64,000 nt of DNA from Mycobacterium sp. MS1601. Its GTDB lineage: Bacteria; Actinomycetota; Actinomycetes; Mycobacteriales; Mycobacteriaceae. Positions 8,375 through 16,454 of the stretch are shown one piece after another. A program made the position numbers and the translations under genes. The stretch lies in the NCBI RefSeq assembly GCF_001984215.1, contig NZ_CP019420.1:248001-312000 (forward strand). Reading direction: 5' to 3'. The notes beneath the pieces were generated by a model. That model was not told where the DNA came from, ran no database searches, and worked only from the letters and a program-made list of their open reading frames with translations. Position 1 is the first letter of the stretch. Every line of letters begins with the position of its first letter.

Positions 8375-9573
8375 ACGCAGGCGCACTGGACGGTATACGC
8401 GTTCTGGAGGTCGGCACGCTCATCTCGGGGCCGTTCGCCGGTCGGCTGCTCGGCGACATGGGCGCCGAGGTCATCAAGATCGAGCCGCCCAACGCGCCGG
8501 ATCCGTTGCGCACCTGGGGGCAGGCCGAGCTCGACGGACACCGATTCTTCTGGGCTGTGCACGCCCGCAACAAGAAGGCCGTCACCCTTGACCTGCGCAC
8601 CGACGCCGGCCGCGAATTGTTCCTCGAACTCGTCGACTGCAGTGACATCATCGTGGAGAACTTCAGACCCGGCACGCTGGAACGCTGGAATCTCGGCTAC
8701 GACGTACTGCACGCCCGAAACCGCGGCATCATCCTGGTGCGAGTATCCGGTTATGGACAGACCGGGCCCGACGCCCATCGCGCCGGTTATGCCTCTGTTG
8801 CCGAGGCTGCCAGCGGACTACGCCATCTCAACGGCTTTCCCGGCGGCCCGCCACCCCGGCTGGCGCTCTCGTTGGGCGACAGCCTGGCCGGAATGTTCGC
8901 CGCCCAGGGTGCACTTGCCGCCCTGTACCGGCGCACCGTCACCGGCGAAGGTCAGGTGGTGGACACCGCTCTCACCGAATCCTGCTTGGCTGTACAGGAA
9001 TCCACCATTCCCGACTATGACATCGGTGGTGTGGTGCGTGGCCCGTCCGGCACCCGACTAGAGGGCATCGCGCCATCCAACATCTACCGCAGCGCCGACG
9101 GCAGCTGGGTGGTGATCGCCGCCAACCAGGACACCGTGTTCCGCCGGTTGTGCGCGGCGATGGGACAACCGGAGCTCGCAGGAGATGACCGCTTCGTCGA
9201 CCACGGCGCCCGCGGACGCAACCAGGACGAGCTGGACAAGCTGATCGGCGACTGGGCCGCGCAGCGCCAACCGGACGACATCATTTCGATCCTCTCGGAG
9301 GCCGGCGTGATCGCCGGTCCCATCAACACCGTGGCCGAGGTGGTAAACGACCCCCAACTGCGGGCCAGAGGAATGCTGGTGGAGCACTGGGATGACCGGG
9401 TGCAGCGGACCGTGCTGGGCCCCGGCGTGGTGCCGGTGCTCTCCGAATCTCCCGGCACCGTGCGCTATTCGGGATCCTCGCATCCCGGCCAGCACAATAC
9501 CGAGATCTATGCAGACCTGTTGGGCCGCTCAGCCGGGGAACTGGATCAGTTGAAGGCCGAGGGCGTGCTGTGA
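8371..9573 (+). CDS. CaiB/BaiF family (class III) CoA-transferase
   Basis: This 400-residue protein carries the family hallmarks. The N-terminal VLEVGTLISGPFAGRLLGDMG and the GAEVIKIEPP nucleotide-loop motif are intact, and the catalytic aspartate is D170 in LGDSLAGMFA, which forms the aspartyl-CoA anhydride. It would transfer CoA between carboxylic acids and so activate the acid made by the two upstream enzymes. The start overlaps the hydrolase stop by 4 bp and the end overlaps the HMGL-like gene by GTGA, so the three are translationally coupled. Donor and acceptor are unknown. Confidence 0.88.
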   Translation: MNAGALDGIRVLEVGTLISGPFAGRLLGDMGAEVIKIEPPNAPDPLRTWGQAELDGHRFFWAVHARNKKAVTLDLRTDAGRELFLELVDCSDIIVENFRPGTLERWNLGYDVLHARNRGIILVRVSGYGQTGPDAHRAGYASVAEAASGLRHLNGFPGGPPPRLALSLGDSLAGMFAAQGALAALYRRTVTGEGQVVDTALTESCLAVQESTIPDYDIGGVVRGPSGTRLEGIAPSNIYRSADGSWVVIAANQDTVFRRLCAAMGQPELAGDDRFVDHGARGRNQDELDKLIGDWAAQRQPDDIISILSEAGVIAGPINTVAEVVNDPQLRARGMLVEHWDDRVQRTVLGPGVVPVLSESPGTVRYSGSSHPGQHNTEIYADLLGRSAGELDQLKAEGVL

Positions 9574-10471
9574 CCGCCGATCACGTCACCATCAGGGAGG
9601 TCGCATTGCGCGATGGCCTGCAGATCGAGGCGCCCATCCCCTTGACCGCCAAGATCGAACTGCTGGAGGCCATAGTGGCCACCGGTGTCCGCGAAATAGA
9701 GGCCACCGCGTTTGTCTCCCCAGCAAGGTGCCTGCGCTGGCCGACGCCCCGGAGCTGGCGGCCGTACTCGCGGATTTTGGTGACGCCGTGGAATTCTCAG
9801 CCCTGGTGGCCAGCCCCAACGGCGCCAAACGCGCCATCGCGGCCGGGCTCGGCACCATCGAGTACGTGGTGTCCGCGGCCGATGCACACAGCCGCGCCAA
9901 CGTCGGCCGCAGCACGGCCGAGGCCAGCGCACACATCCCGGAGATCGTCGCCATCGCCCACGACAACGGAGTCCGCGTCGAGGTCATCGTCGCCACCGCC
10001 TGGGACTGTCCGTTCGACGGACCCACCACGCCCGAACGCGTGCTGGGAGTGGTCACCGCGGCGACGGCCGCGGGCGTGGACAGGCTGGCCATAGCCGACA
10101 CCATCGGCACCGCCACACCACGCCGGGTCGCTGCTCTGATCGACTACCTGCACCCGGTCGTGGGTGCCCTGCCATTGGGCGCCCATTTCCATAACACCCG
10201 CGGAGCCGGCCTCGCTTGCGCCTACGCCGCCATCGGTGCCGGAGTCACCCGCCTGGACGCTTCCGTTGGTGGGCTGGGTGGCTGCCCGTTTGCGCCCGGC
10301 GCCAGCGGCAACATCGCCACCGAGGATCTGGCATATTTGCTGCGCGACAGCGGGATTCCCACCGATGTCGATCTGCCCGCAGCTATCGCCGCTGCCGCGG
10401 TGGCCCAGCGGCTGGTGGGTCATGAGCTGCCCAGCGCCCTGCTGCGCGCCGGCGACCGGATTCTGGCCTGA
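9570..10471 (+). pseudogene. HMG-CoA lyase-like gene interrupted by a -1 frameshift
   Basis: The first part (9570-9721, from a GTG overlapping the CoA-transferase stop) encodes the start of an HMGL-family TIM barrel, including VTIREVALRDGLQ with the catalytic Arg-Asp. The rest (about 9722-10471) is in another frame and contains HFHNTRG, the metal histidines, and GGLGGCPFAPGASGN, the catalytic Cys loop. Adding one C to the four-C run at 9718-9721 restores FVSPSKVPALADAPEL and one continuous protein of about 300 residues. All catalytic motifs survive, so the break is recent or a sequencing or assembly error. If intact, it would cleave a 3-hydroxy-3-methyl-glutaryl-type CoA ester into acetyl-CoA and a keto acid. 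A separate start at GTG 9728 could give the C-terminal piece. Confidence 0.82.
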
Positions 10472-10473
10472 CA

Positions 10474-11082
10474 GTGCCGGCCGCGCTGACCCCCAAGGGC
10501 ATACAGACCAAGGCCGCGATTGCCCAGGCTGCTCGGAAACTGTTCGCCGAACGTGGTTTCCATGCCACCACGCTGGCTGACATCACCGCAGCCGCAGGGA
10601 AGTCAGCCGCAGCGTTCTACCGGTACTTCGACGACAAGGAAGACCTGCTCGCGACGCTTGCCGAGTCGTTCCTGCAATACGTGGTCCAACCCTCCGATAT
10701 CGGGCTGCCCCACTCCCCCGACGACAGCGAGTTCTTCACCTCTGCCGTCACCGGCTACTGGAAAATGTTCAAGCAGAACATCGGCATCATGGTGGCCGTC
10801 GACCAGCTGGCCGCCGGGCAACCGCGGTTTGCGGACGTGCAGAACGAGTTCCGGCGCTTCGGCATGGACATCGTCCGGGCCACGGTGCTGCAGGCCCAGC
10901 AGCAGGGTTACGGCACCGACCTCGACCCCGACCACATCGCCCTGGCCGTCGCGCTGCTGTTCGAACAGTTCACCACGGTGTATCTGCGAGCAGACGCCGC
11001 CGCGCTGGGCGTGCGGACCGATGACCGGGACGCCGTCCGCACCCTGGCCACCATCTGGAAGAAGACCCTGTACGGCCATTGA
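10474..11082 (+). CDS. TetR family transcriptional regulator
   Basis: A 202-residue TetR protein with a standard N-terminal helix-turn-helix: AARKLFAERGFHATTLADI, then AGKSAAAFYRYFDDKEDLL at about residues 35-60. The C-terminal ligand domain is helical and not assignable. The gene starts with GTG two bases after the HMGL-like stop and lies inside the catabolic operon, so it probably acts on the operon's own promoter, where the palindrome at 5989-6008 is the best site. The ligand may be a CoA-ester intermediate of the pathway; that is inference. Confidence 0.85.
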   Translation: MPAALTPKGIQTKAAIAQAARKLFAERGFHATTLADITAAAGKSAAAFYRYFDDKEDLLATLAESFLQYVVQPSDIGLPHSPDDSEFFTSAVTGYWKMFKQNIGIMVAVDQLAAGQPRFADVQNEFRRFGMDIVRATVLQAQQQGYGTDLDPDHIALAVALLFEQFTTVYLRADAAALGVRTDDRDAVRTLATIWKKTLYGH

Positions 11083-11102
11083 GTTCCAGAGAGGAAATCA
11101 AC

Positions 11103-12344
11103 GTGGATTTCACCCTGCCGGATCACCTTCCGGGAGTTCTCGCCGAGATGGACGCGTTCATCGAGGCAGAGATCAAGCCGCTGGAGCGCGAGAACATGCA
11201 GTACTTCGACCGGCGGCGCGAGTTCGCCAGGACCGACCTCGACAACGGAGGCGTACCGGCCAGGGAATGGGAAGATCTGCTCGACGAGATGCGCCGTCGC
11301 GCCGACAAGGCCGGCTGGTTGCGGTATGGCCTGCCCTCGCGGTTCGGCGGTGGCGGCGCCAGCAACCTGGACATGGCGGTGATCCGGGAGCATTTGGCGC
11401 ACAAGGGTTTGGGGTTGCACAACGACCTGCAGGACGAGTCGTCGATCGTCGGAAACTTCCCTCAGGTCATCATGATGGACCGGTTCGGAACCGAAGCCCA
11501 GAAAGCGGACTGGATCGAGGCGATGTTGACCGGCAACCGGTCCATGGCGTTCGGGCTCACCGAACCCGATCACGGTTCGGACGCCACCTGGTTGGCGACC
11601 ACGGCGGAACTTCGCGGGAACGAGTGGGTGATCAACGGTGCCAAGCGGTGGAACACCGGCGTGCATCGCGCCACTCACGATCTGGTGTTTGCCCGCACTG
11701 CCGGTGAAGCCGGCCAGGCTGTAGGCATCACCGCGTTCCTGGTGCCCACCGACACACCCGGGTTCGACGTGCCTTACTACTGGTGGACGTTCAACATGCC
11801 AAGCGATCACGGCGAGGTGACCCTGACCGACGTCCGGGTACCAGCCGACGCGGTCCTCGGCGAGGTGGACCACGGCCTCGAAGTAGGCCAGACCTTCCTG
11901 CATGAAAACAGGATTCGCCAAGCTGCCAGCAGCCTGGGCGCGGCCCAGTACTGCCTCGACCGGGCTGCCGCCTACGCGGGTGAACGGGTGGTGTTCGGTA
12001 AACCGCTGGCGGTGAACCAGGCCGTGCAGTGGCCGCTGGCCGAGTTGCAGACCGAAGCGCAGATGGTGCGACTGCTGGTGTATTACGCGGCATGGCATCT
12101 CGATCGCAATCACCACATGGAGGTGTCGGACATAGTGTCGATGGCGAACTATCGCGCCAATCGGTTGGTATGCGAGGCCGCTGACCGTGCCATGCAGATC
12201 CACGGCGGTGTCGGCTACAGCAGGCACGAACCGTTCGAACACATCTATCGTCACCACCGCCGATACCGAATCACCGAGGGAACCGAGGAGATTCAGATTC
12301 GCCGGGTGGCGCAGCGCATGCTCAAGTTCGGGTCCCGTCGGTGA
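11103..12344 (+). CDS. acyl-CoA dehydrogenase (LvaC/ACAD10-11-like)
   Basis: This 413-residue acyl-CoA dehydrogenase has GLTEPDHGSDATWLATTAE (FAD loop), VINGAKRWNTG in the beta domain and RITEGTEEIQIRRVAQRM at the C-terminus. GTG 11103 is preferred because GAGAGGAAA lies a few bases upstream; a TTG at 11079 would overlap the regulator. It is directly followed, with a GTGA overlap, by an APH-type kinase and then a small DUF6285-like protein. In ACAD10/ACAD11 the same kinase and dehydrogenase domains are fused, and in the levulinate pathway LvaC works with LvaA/LvaB. A role in eliminating phosphate from a phosphorylated hydroxyacyl-CoA is therefore likely. Confidence 0.85.
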   Translation: MDFTLPDHLPGVLAEMDAFIEAEIKPLERENMQYFDRRREFARTDLDNGGVPAREWEDLLDEMRRRADKAGWLRYGLPSRFGGGGASNLDMAVIREHLAHKGLGLHNDLQDESSIVGNFPQVIMMDRFGTEAQKADWIEAMLTGNRSMAFGLTEPDHGSDATWLATTAELRGNEWVINGAKRWNTGVHRATHDLVFARTAGEAGQAVGITAFLVPTDTPGFDVPYYWWTFNMPSDHGEVTLTDVRVPADAVLGEVDHGLEVGQTFLHENRIRQAASSLGAAQYCLDRAAAYAGERVVFGKPLAVNQAVQWPLAELQTEAQMVRLLVYYAAWHLDRNHHMEVSDIVSMANYRANRLVCEAADRAMQIHGGVGYSRHEPFEHIYRHHRRYRITEGTEEIQIRRVAQRMLKFGSRR

Positions 12345-13312
12345 ACACGGGGGCGCTCGCCGACGTGCTGCGCCCGGTCGTCGGCGAGGTGACGGTCCAG
12401 GATCTGACGACGCTCACCGGCGGCGCCAGCCGCACTACGTGGGCGTTCACCGCCGTATCTGAGGACACGAGAAGGGCGCTGATACTCCGTTGCGGGCCAC
12501 CGGATGACGTGCGCGCCGGAATGGAGCTCGAAGCTCGAGTGCAGTCGTTGGCCGCCGCCGCCGGAGCGCCGGTTCCGGAGATCCTGGCCGCCGATGACTC
12601 CGCCGCGGCGTTGGGCAGTCCGTATCTGATCTGCGGCGCCATCGCCGGTGAGACCGTCGTGCGGCGCATCCAACGCAGCCTCGATGATGCCGGGCGTGCC
12701 CAGTTGCTGCGCCAGTGCGCAGCCGCGCTGGCCGCCATCCACCGGGTGGACCCGGCCGACGCACACCTGCAGCCGCGGGATCCGCTGACGCAGTGGCGCC
12801 ACCAGCTCGACGAGATCGGCGACACCACAGCAACATTCGAGTGGGCCCTGCGCTGGTTGGAGCGCAACAGACCCCCGGCTACCGGCACCACCCTGGTGCA
12901 CGGCGACTTCCGGATGGGCAACCTCATCGTCGACATCGATGGAGGCACCGGCCTGGCCGCGGTGCTGGACTGGGAACTGGTGCATTGCGGCGAGATCTAC
13001 GAGGATCTGGCGTGGTTCTGTGTACGGGCCTGGCGGTTCGGGGCTCCACCCGCATTGGCGGCCGGCGGACTGGGCAGTATCGAGGACCTCCTCCGGGCCT
13101 ATGAACAGCAGGCCGGCATGGTGCTCGACCGGGACACGTTCCGGTGGTGGCTGGTGCAGGCCACCCTGCAATGGGGCATTATCTGCCGCTACCAGGCACA
13201 GCGGCACCTGTCCGGACAGAACCCTTCGGTGGAGCTGGCCACGATCGGACGGCGGGTCTGTGAGAACGAATGGGATCTGCTCGAACTCCTCGACACCGGG
13301 TTGGGCGCATGA
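12341..13312 (+). CDS. APH-type phosphotransferase, putative hydroxyacyl-CoA kinase (LvaA-like)
   Basis: This 323-residue protein has the aminoglycoside-phosphotransferase/choline-kinase fold. The catalytic loop is LVHGDFRMGNLIVD (HGDxxxxN) and the metal aspartate follows in AVLDWELVHCGEIYEDLAWF. Proteins of this subfamily beside acyl-CoA dehydrogenases correspond to the kinase domain of ACAD10/ACAD11 and to LvaA, which phosphorylates 4-hydroxyacyl-CoA. It overlaps the dehydrogenase gene (GTGA) and the next gene (ATGA), so the three are made together. Antibiotic resistance is unlikely in this context. The exact hydroxyacyl substrate is unknown. Confidence 0.8.
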   Translation: MNTGALADVLRPVVGEVTVQDLTTLTGGASRTTWAFTAVSEDTRRALILRCGPPDDVRAGMELEARVQSLAAAAGAPVPEILAADDSAAALGSPYLICGAIAGETVVRRIQRSLDDAGRAQLLRQCAAALAAIHRVDPADAHLQPRDPLTQWRHQLDEIGDTTATFEWALRWLERNRPPATGTTLVHGDFRMGNLIVDIDGGTGLAAVLDWELVHCGEIYEDLAWFCVRAWRFGAPPALAAGGLGSIEDLLRAYEQQAGMVLDRDTFRWWLVQATLQWGIICRYQAQRHLSGQNPSVELATIGRRVCENEWDLLELLDTGLGA

Positions 13313-13641
13313 CAGGTCTGTACGGCCGTCCCACCGCCGCCGAACTCGTCGCCGCCGTGGCCGACTTCCTCGACGGTGATGTTCGCGAGGCCACCACCGG
13401 TCAGGTCAACTTCCACGCGCGCGTGGCAGCCAATGCCCTGCGAATGGTGTGGCGCGAACTGCTGTCTTGTGACGCCGCCAAGGTGCTCGAGGCGCTGCAG
13501 GAGCTCGGCTACCCCGATGAGGCCGAACTGGCCGCGGCCATCCGCCGCGGTGAACTCGACGACAGACCCCAGGAGGTGTCGGACACCCTGCGGATACTGG
13601 TGGCACACCGAGTCGACGCCGCCCACCCCGGGTACCGATGA
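13309..13641 (+). CDS. DUF6285 / LvaB-like small kinase-partner protein
   Basis: A 110-residue, mostly helical soluble protein. The N-terminal pattern RPTAAELVAAVADFLDGDV, followed by NFHARVAANALRMVWREL, matches my memory of DUF6285 proteins encoded next to APH kinases. Size and position correspond to LvaB, the small subunit LvaA needs for activity in the levulinate pathway. ATG 13309 overlaps the kinase stop. I infer that it binds or activates the kinase at 12341; nothing in it looks catalytic. Confidence 0.7.
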   Translation: MTGLYGRPTAAELVAAVADFLDGDVREATTGQVNFHARVAANALRMVWRELLSCDAAKVLEALQELGYPDEAELAAAIRRGELDDRPQEVSDTLRILVAHRVDAAHPGYR

Positions 13642-13695
13642 GGAGAAAGCCATCGACGAGTACGTAGGGCCGGCTGAGATGGCACCCTTGAGGGC

Positions 13696-14223
13696 ATGAC
13701 CAGTCTGGAGCAGTTGCTCGCCAACCCCGACAATGCCGCTGTGTGGACGCTGGTCCCGAATCGTTCCGAGGTGAGGTTCACGTGCCGGTCGTTCTGGGGG
13801 TTGCTCCCGGTCAAGGGCCGCTTCACCGAATTCAGCGGTGAAGGCCAGCTGAGCGGCGGTACCGCATTCGGTCGGATCGACATCGTCGCGGCGTCCCTGG
13901 ACACCGGCAACCGCAAACGCGACGAGCATCTGCGGTCGGAGGACTTCTTCGCCGTCGACCGCTTCCCCACCCTCAGCGTCGTCGTCACCGCGGTGCAGCA
14001 GACCGGCGGCCATGCGGACCTGCGCAGCAGCCTCACCGTCCGCGGCGTCACCCAGCCGCTCACGCTCCCGGCCCAGGTTTCTCAGCTCAACGACGGCGCG
14101 GTCCAGATCTCCGCCACCACCACCATCGATCGCACTCGGTGGGACGTCGACGGCAACCTGCTCGGGATGGTCAGGACAGACACCACGCTGGTCGCCTCCG
14201 CCGTGTTCACGAAATCCGGGTAG
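13696..14223 (+). CDS. YceI family protein
   Basis: This 175-residue protein has the YceI lipocalin-like fold pattern: VWTLVPNRSEVRFTCRSFWGLLPVKGRFTEFSG, then RDEHLRSEDFFAVDRFPTLSV and the closing strand LTVRGVTQPLTLP. Family members bind isoprenoid or amphiphilic ligands; the function in actinobacteria is unclear. No signal peptide is visible, so it is probably cytosolic here. It lies 54 bp after the DUF6285-like gene and may be read from the same transcript, but the gap also leaves room for its own start. Confidence 0.82.
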   Translation: MTSLEQLLANPDNAAVWTLVPNRSEVRFTCRSFWGLLPVKGRFTEFSGEGQLSGGTAFGRIDIVAASLDTGNRKRDEHLRSEDFFAVDRFPTLSVVVTAVQQTGGHADLRSSLTVRGVTQPLTLPAQVSQLNDGAVQISATTTIDRTRWDVDGNLLGMVRTDTTLVASAVFTKSG

Positions 14224-14252
14224 CCGGAACGGAAGTGGCCTAGCCTTGGGTC

Positions 14253-14660
14253 GTGCCCGACACTCGAGCCCAGGCTCCGGTCCGTGTCCTGGTCTACAGC
14301 GACAATGCCCGTACCCGTGAGCAGGTGATGCAGGCGTTGGGCACCCGAATTCACCCCGATTTGCCCGAATTGAGCTACCTCGAGGTGGCTACCGCCCCGG
14401 TCGTCATCCAGCACATGGACGCCGGTGAGGTGGATCTGGCAATCCTGGACGGTGAGGCCGCACCCACCGGCGGCATGGGGTTGGCCAAGCAGCTCAAAGA
14501 CGAACTCGACGTGTGTCCACCGATTCTGGTGCTCACCGGACGGGCTGACGACGCCTGGCTGGCCACGTGGTCACGGGCCGAGGCGGCGGTGTCGCACCCC
14601 ATCGATCCCATCCGGCTGGGTGAAGCCGTGGCCGGCCTGCTGCGCGGCATCTCGCGCTGA
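14253..14660 (+). CDS. orphan response-regulator receiver protein (Rv3143-like)
   Basis: The 135-residue product is a stand-alone CheY-like receiver domain without an output domain. The acidic start (VLVYSDNARTR) and the phospho-acceptor region (VDLAILDGEAAP) are present. The conserved Lys-Pro of active receivers is replaced by His-Pro (SHPIDPIRL), so phosphorylation chemistry may be altered. The M. tuberculosis counterpart Rv3143 sits at the same place ahead of nuoA. No partner kinase is visible. The GTG start at 14253 gives the family length. A link to complex I is suggested by position only. Confidence 0.78.
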   Translation: MPDTRAQAPVRVLVYSDNARTREQVMQALGTRIHPDLPELSYLEVATAPVVIQHMDAGEVDLAILDGEAAPTGGMGLAKQLKDELDVCPPILVLTGRADDAWLATWSRAEAAVSHPIDPIRLGEAVAGLLRGISR

Positions 14661-14809
14661 TGACGGGCCGATAACCGGCCGATTAAGGCCTGCCCCACCG
14701 GGCAGCAGCAATTGCCTTGTGCCCCATGCCGGTTCGGCACGCCGAATCCGGCCGCCGGGCCTTGGATTGATCCTAGCGAAACCTGGCAAGGTGCCAGTCA
14801 AGATCGGTA

Positions 14810-14853
14810 GGCTGTGTCCCAGCTCACATGTATACATGAAACGAGACACAGCC
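14810..14853 (+). promoter_or_regulatory. nuo leader: CRP-like site and nested inverted repeats
   Basis: TGTGTCCCAGCTCACA (14813-14828) matches the mycobacterial CRP consensus TGTGAN6TCACA with one mismatch. It lies inside a larger arrangement: a 9-bp inverted repeat GGCTGTGTC/GACACAGCC (14810-14818 and 14845-14853) flanks a perfect 12-bp palindrome, CATGTATACATG (14827-14838). All of this is within 70 bp of the nuoA start, so it can act as operator or as an RNA hairpin in the leader. The rest of the 14661-14875 gap shows no gene. Confidence 0.55.
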
Positions 14854-14875
14854 CACAGTGACGGGAGCTGACGGC

Positions 14876-15235
14876 ATGAACGTCTACACGCCCATCCTGG
14901 TTCTCGGTGCCATTGCCGCTGCGTTCGCCGTGGTGTCGGTGGGGATCGCGTTGGTGATCGGGCCGCGTCGGTTCAACCGGGCCAAGTTGGAGGCCTACGA
15001 GTGCGGGATCGAACCGGCTCGCCAGCCCATGGGTGCGGCGCGGTTTCCGGTGAAGTTCTATCTGACGGCGATGCTGTTCATCGTTTTCGACATCGAGATT
15101 GTCTTTTTGTATCCGTGGGCGGTGTCCTTCGATCAGCTGGGGATGTTCGCCCTGGTGGAGATGCTGCTTTTTATGGCGACGGTGTTTGTGGCCTATGCCT
15201 ACGTATGGCGGCGAGGTGGTCTGGAATGGGATTAG
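14876..15235 (+). CDS. nuoA: NADH-quinone oxidoreductase subunit A
   Basis: This 119-residue membrane subunit of complex I has three hydrophobic helices and the conserved quinone-site loop YECGIEP near residue 40. ATG 14876 is chosen over GTG 14858 because GGGAG lies 8 bp upstream and the protein then begins [11 protein letters not shown] like other mycobacterial NuoA. It opens the 14-gene operon; the nuoB start lies inside its 3' end. Confidence 0.95.
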   Translation: MNVYTPILVLGAIAAAFAVVSVGIALVIGPRRFNRAKLEAYECGIEPARQPMGAARFPVKFYLTAMLFIVFDIEIVFLYPWAVSFDQLGMFALVEMLLFMATVFVAYAYVWRRGGLEWD

Positions 15236-15780
15236 AAGAACAGTTGCCTGGCGGGATCCTGCTCTCGACGGTGGAGAAGGTGGCCGGTTTTGTGCGTAAG
15301 GGGTCGTTGTGGCCGGCGACGTTCGGGTTGGCGTGCTGTGCCATCGAGATGATGGCGACTGCGGGGCCGCGTTTTGATATTGCGCGTTTTGGGATGGAGC
15401 GGTTTTCGGCGACGCCGCGGCAGGCGGATCTGATGATCGTGGCGGGGCGGGTGTCGCAGAAGATGGCTCCGGTGTTGCGGCAGGTGTATGACCAGATGGC
15501 CGAGCCCAAATGGGTTCTGGCCATGGGCGTTTGCGCATCGTCCGGCGGGATGTTCAACAACTACGCGATCGTCCAGGGCGTCGATCATGTGGTGCCCGTC
15601 GACATCTACCTCCCCGGGTGCCCACCACGGCCGGAGATGCTGTTGCACGCGATCCTCACGCTGCACGCCAAGATCGCCGAGATGCCGTTGGGGGTGCATC
15701 GCGATGAGGTGGTGGCCGCAGCCGAGAAAGCGGCCCTGAACGCCAGACCCACCATCGAACTGACCGGGTTGCTGCGATGA
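15226..15780 (+). CDS. nuoB: NADH-quinone oxidoreductase subunit B
   Basis: The 184-residue peripheral-arm subunit that binds cluster N2, the last iron-sulfur cluster before quinone. The ligands C37-C38, C103 (GVCASSGG) and C132 (PGCPPRP) are all present. ATG 15226 overlaps the nuoA stop by 10 bp, and the length equals the mycobacterial norm. The gene ends in an ATGA overlap with nuoC. Confidence 0.96.
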   Translation: MGLEEQLPGGILLSTVEKVAGFVRKGSLWPATFGLACCAIEMMATAGPRFDIARFGMERFSATPRQADLMIVAGRVSQKMAPVLRQVYDQMAEPKWVLAMGVCASSGGMFNNYAIVQGVDHVVPVDIYLPGCPPRPEMLLHAILTLHAKIAEMPLGVHRDEVVAAAEKAALNARPTIELTGLLR

Positions 15781-16454
15781 CGGACAAAGAGATGTCGGAC
15801 AGGGAGGTGATCGGCGTGCGCCGCGGCATGTTCGGCGGCTCCGGCACCGGTGACACCTCCGGCTACGGTCGGCTGATCCGCGAGGTCGCCCTACCGGGCG
15901 GCTCACCGCGCCCCTACGGCGGCTGGTTCGACGAGGTGGTGGACCGACTCGCAGAAGCACTGGGCGCCAACGTCTTCGCCGAAGCCGTGCACCGGGTGGT
16001 GGTCTACCGCGCCCAGCTCACCCTCGACGTCGACCGCTCCCGGCTACCGGTCGTCGCGCAGACGTTGCGCGACGACCCGCACCTGCGCTTCGAATTGTGC
16101 TCCGGGGTCTCCGGGGTGCACTACCCGCAGGATGCCGGGCGGGAGTTGCGTGCGTTCTATCCGTTGATGTCGATTACTCACAATCGGCGTCTGCAGCTGG
16201 AAGTTGCGTGTCCGGATGCTGATCCGCATGTGCCGTCGCTGTTTTCGGTGTATCCCACGGTGGACTGGCATGAACGTGAGACCTACGACTTCTTCGGCAT
16301 CATCTTCGACGGCCATCCCGCGTTGACCCGCATCGAGATGCCTGATGACTGGGTGGGACACCCCCAGCGCAAGGACTACCCCCTTGGTGGGGTGCCGGTG
16401 CAGTACCACGGCGCCACCATCGCACCACCGGATCAGCGGAGGTCCTACACATGA
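15777..16454 (+). CDS. nuoC: NADH-quinone oxidoreductase subunit C
   Basis: A 225-residue hydrophilic subunit of the 30-kDa family. The signature [16 protein letters not shown], followed by [11 protein letters not shown], is intact. The subunit packs against NuoD near the quinone site. Its first 60 residues are a mycobacterial-type variable extension. It overlaps both nuoB and nuoD by 4 bp. Confidence 0.95.
   Translation: MTDKEMSDREVIGVRRGMFGGSGTGDTSGYGRLIREVALPGGSPRPYGGWFDEVVDRLAEALGANVFAEAVHRVVVYRAQLTLDVDRSRLPVVAQTLRDDPHLRFELCSGVSGVHYPQDAGRELRAFYPLMSITHNRRLQLEVACPDADPHVPSLFSVYPTVDWHERETYDFFGIIFDGHPALTRIEMPDDWVGHPQRKDYPLGGVPVQYHGATIAPPDQRRSYT

Noticed and set aside
12341..13312. Aminoglycoside resistance kinase
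   Set aside because: The fold is shared, but the context (acyl-CoA dehydrogenase and LvaB-like protein in overlapping genes) points to a metabolic hydroxyacyl kinase.
13509..14063. 184-codon minus-strand frame opposite the YceI gene
   Set aside because: Serine/arginine-rich shadow; YceI is clear on the other strand.
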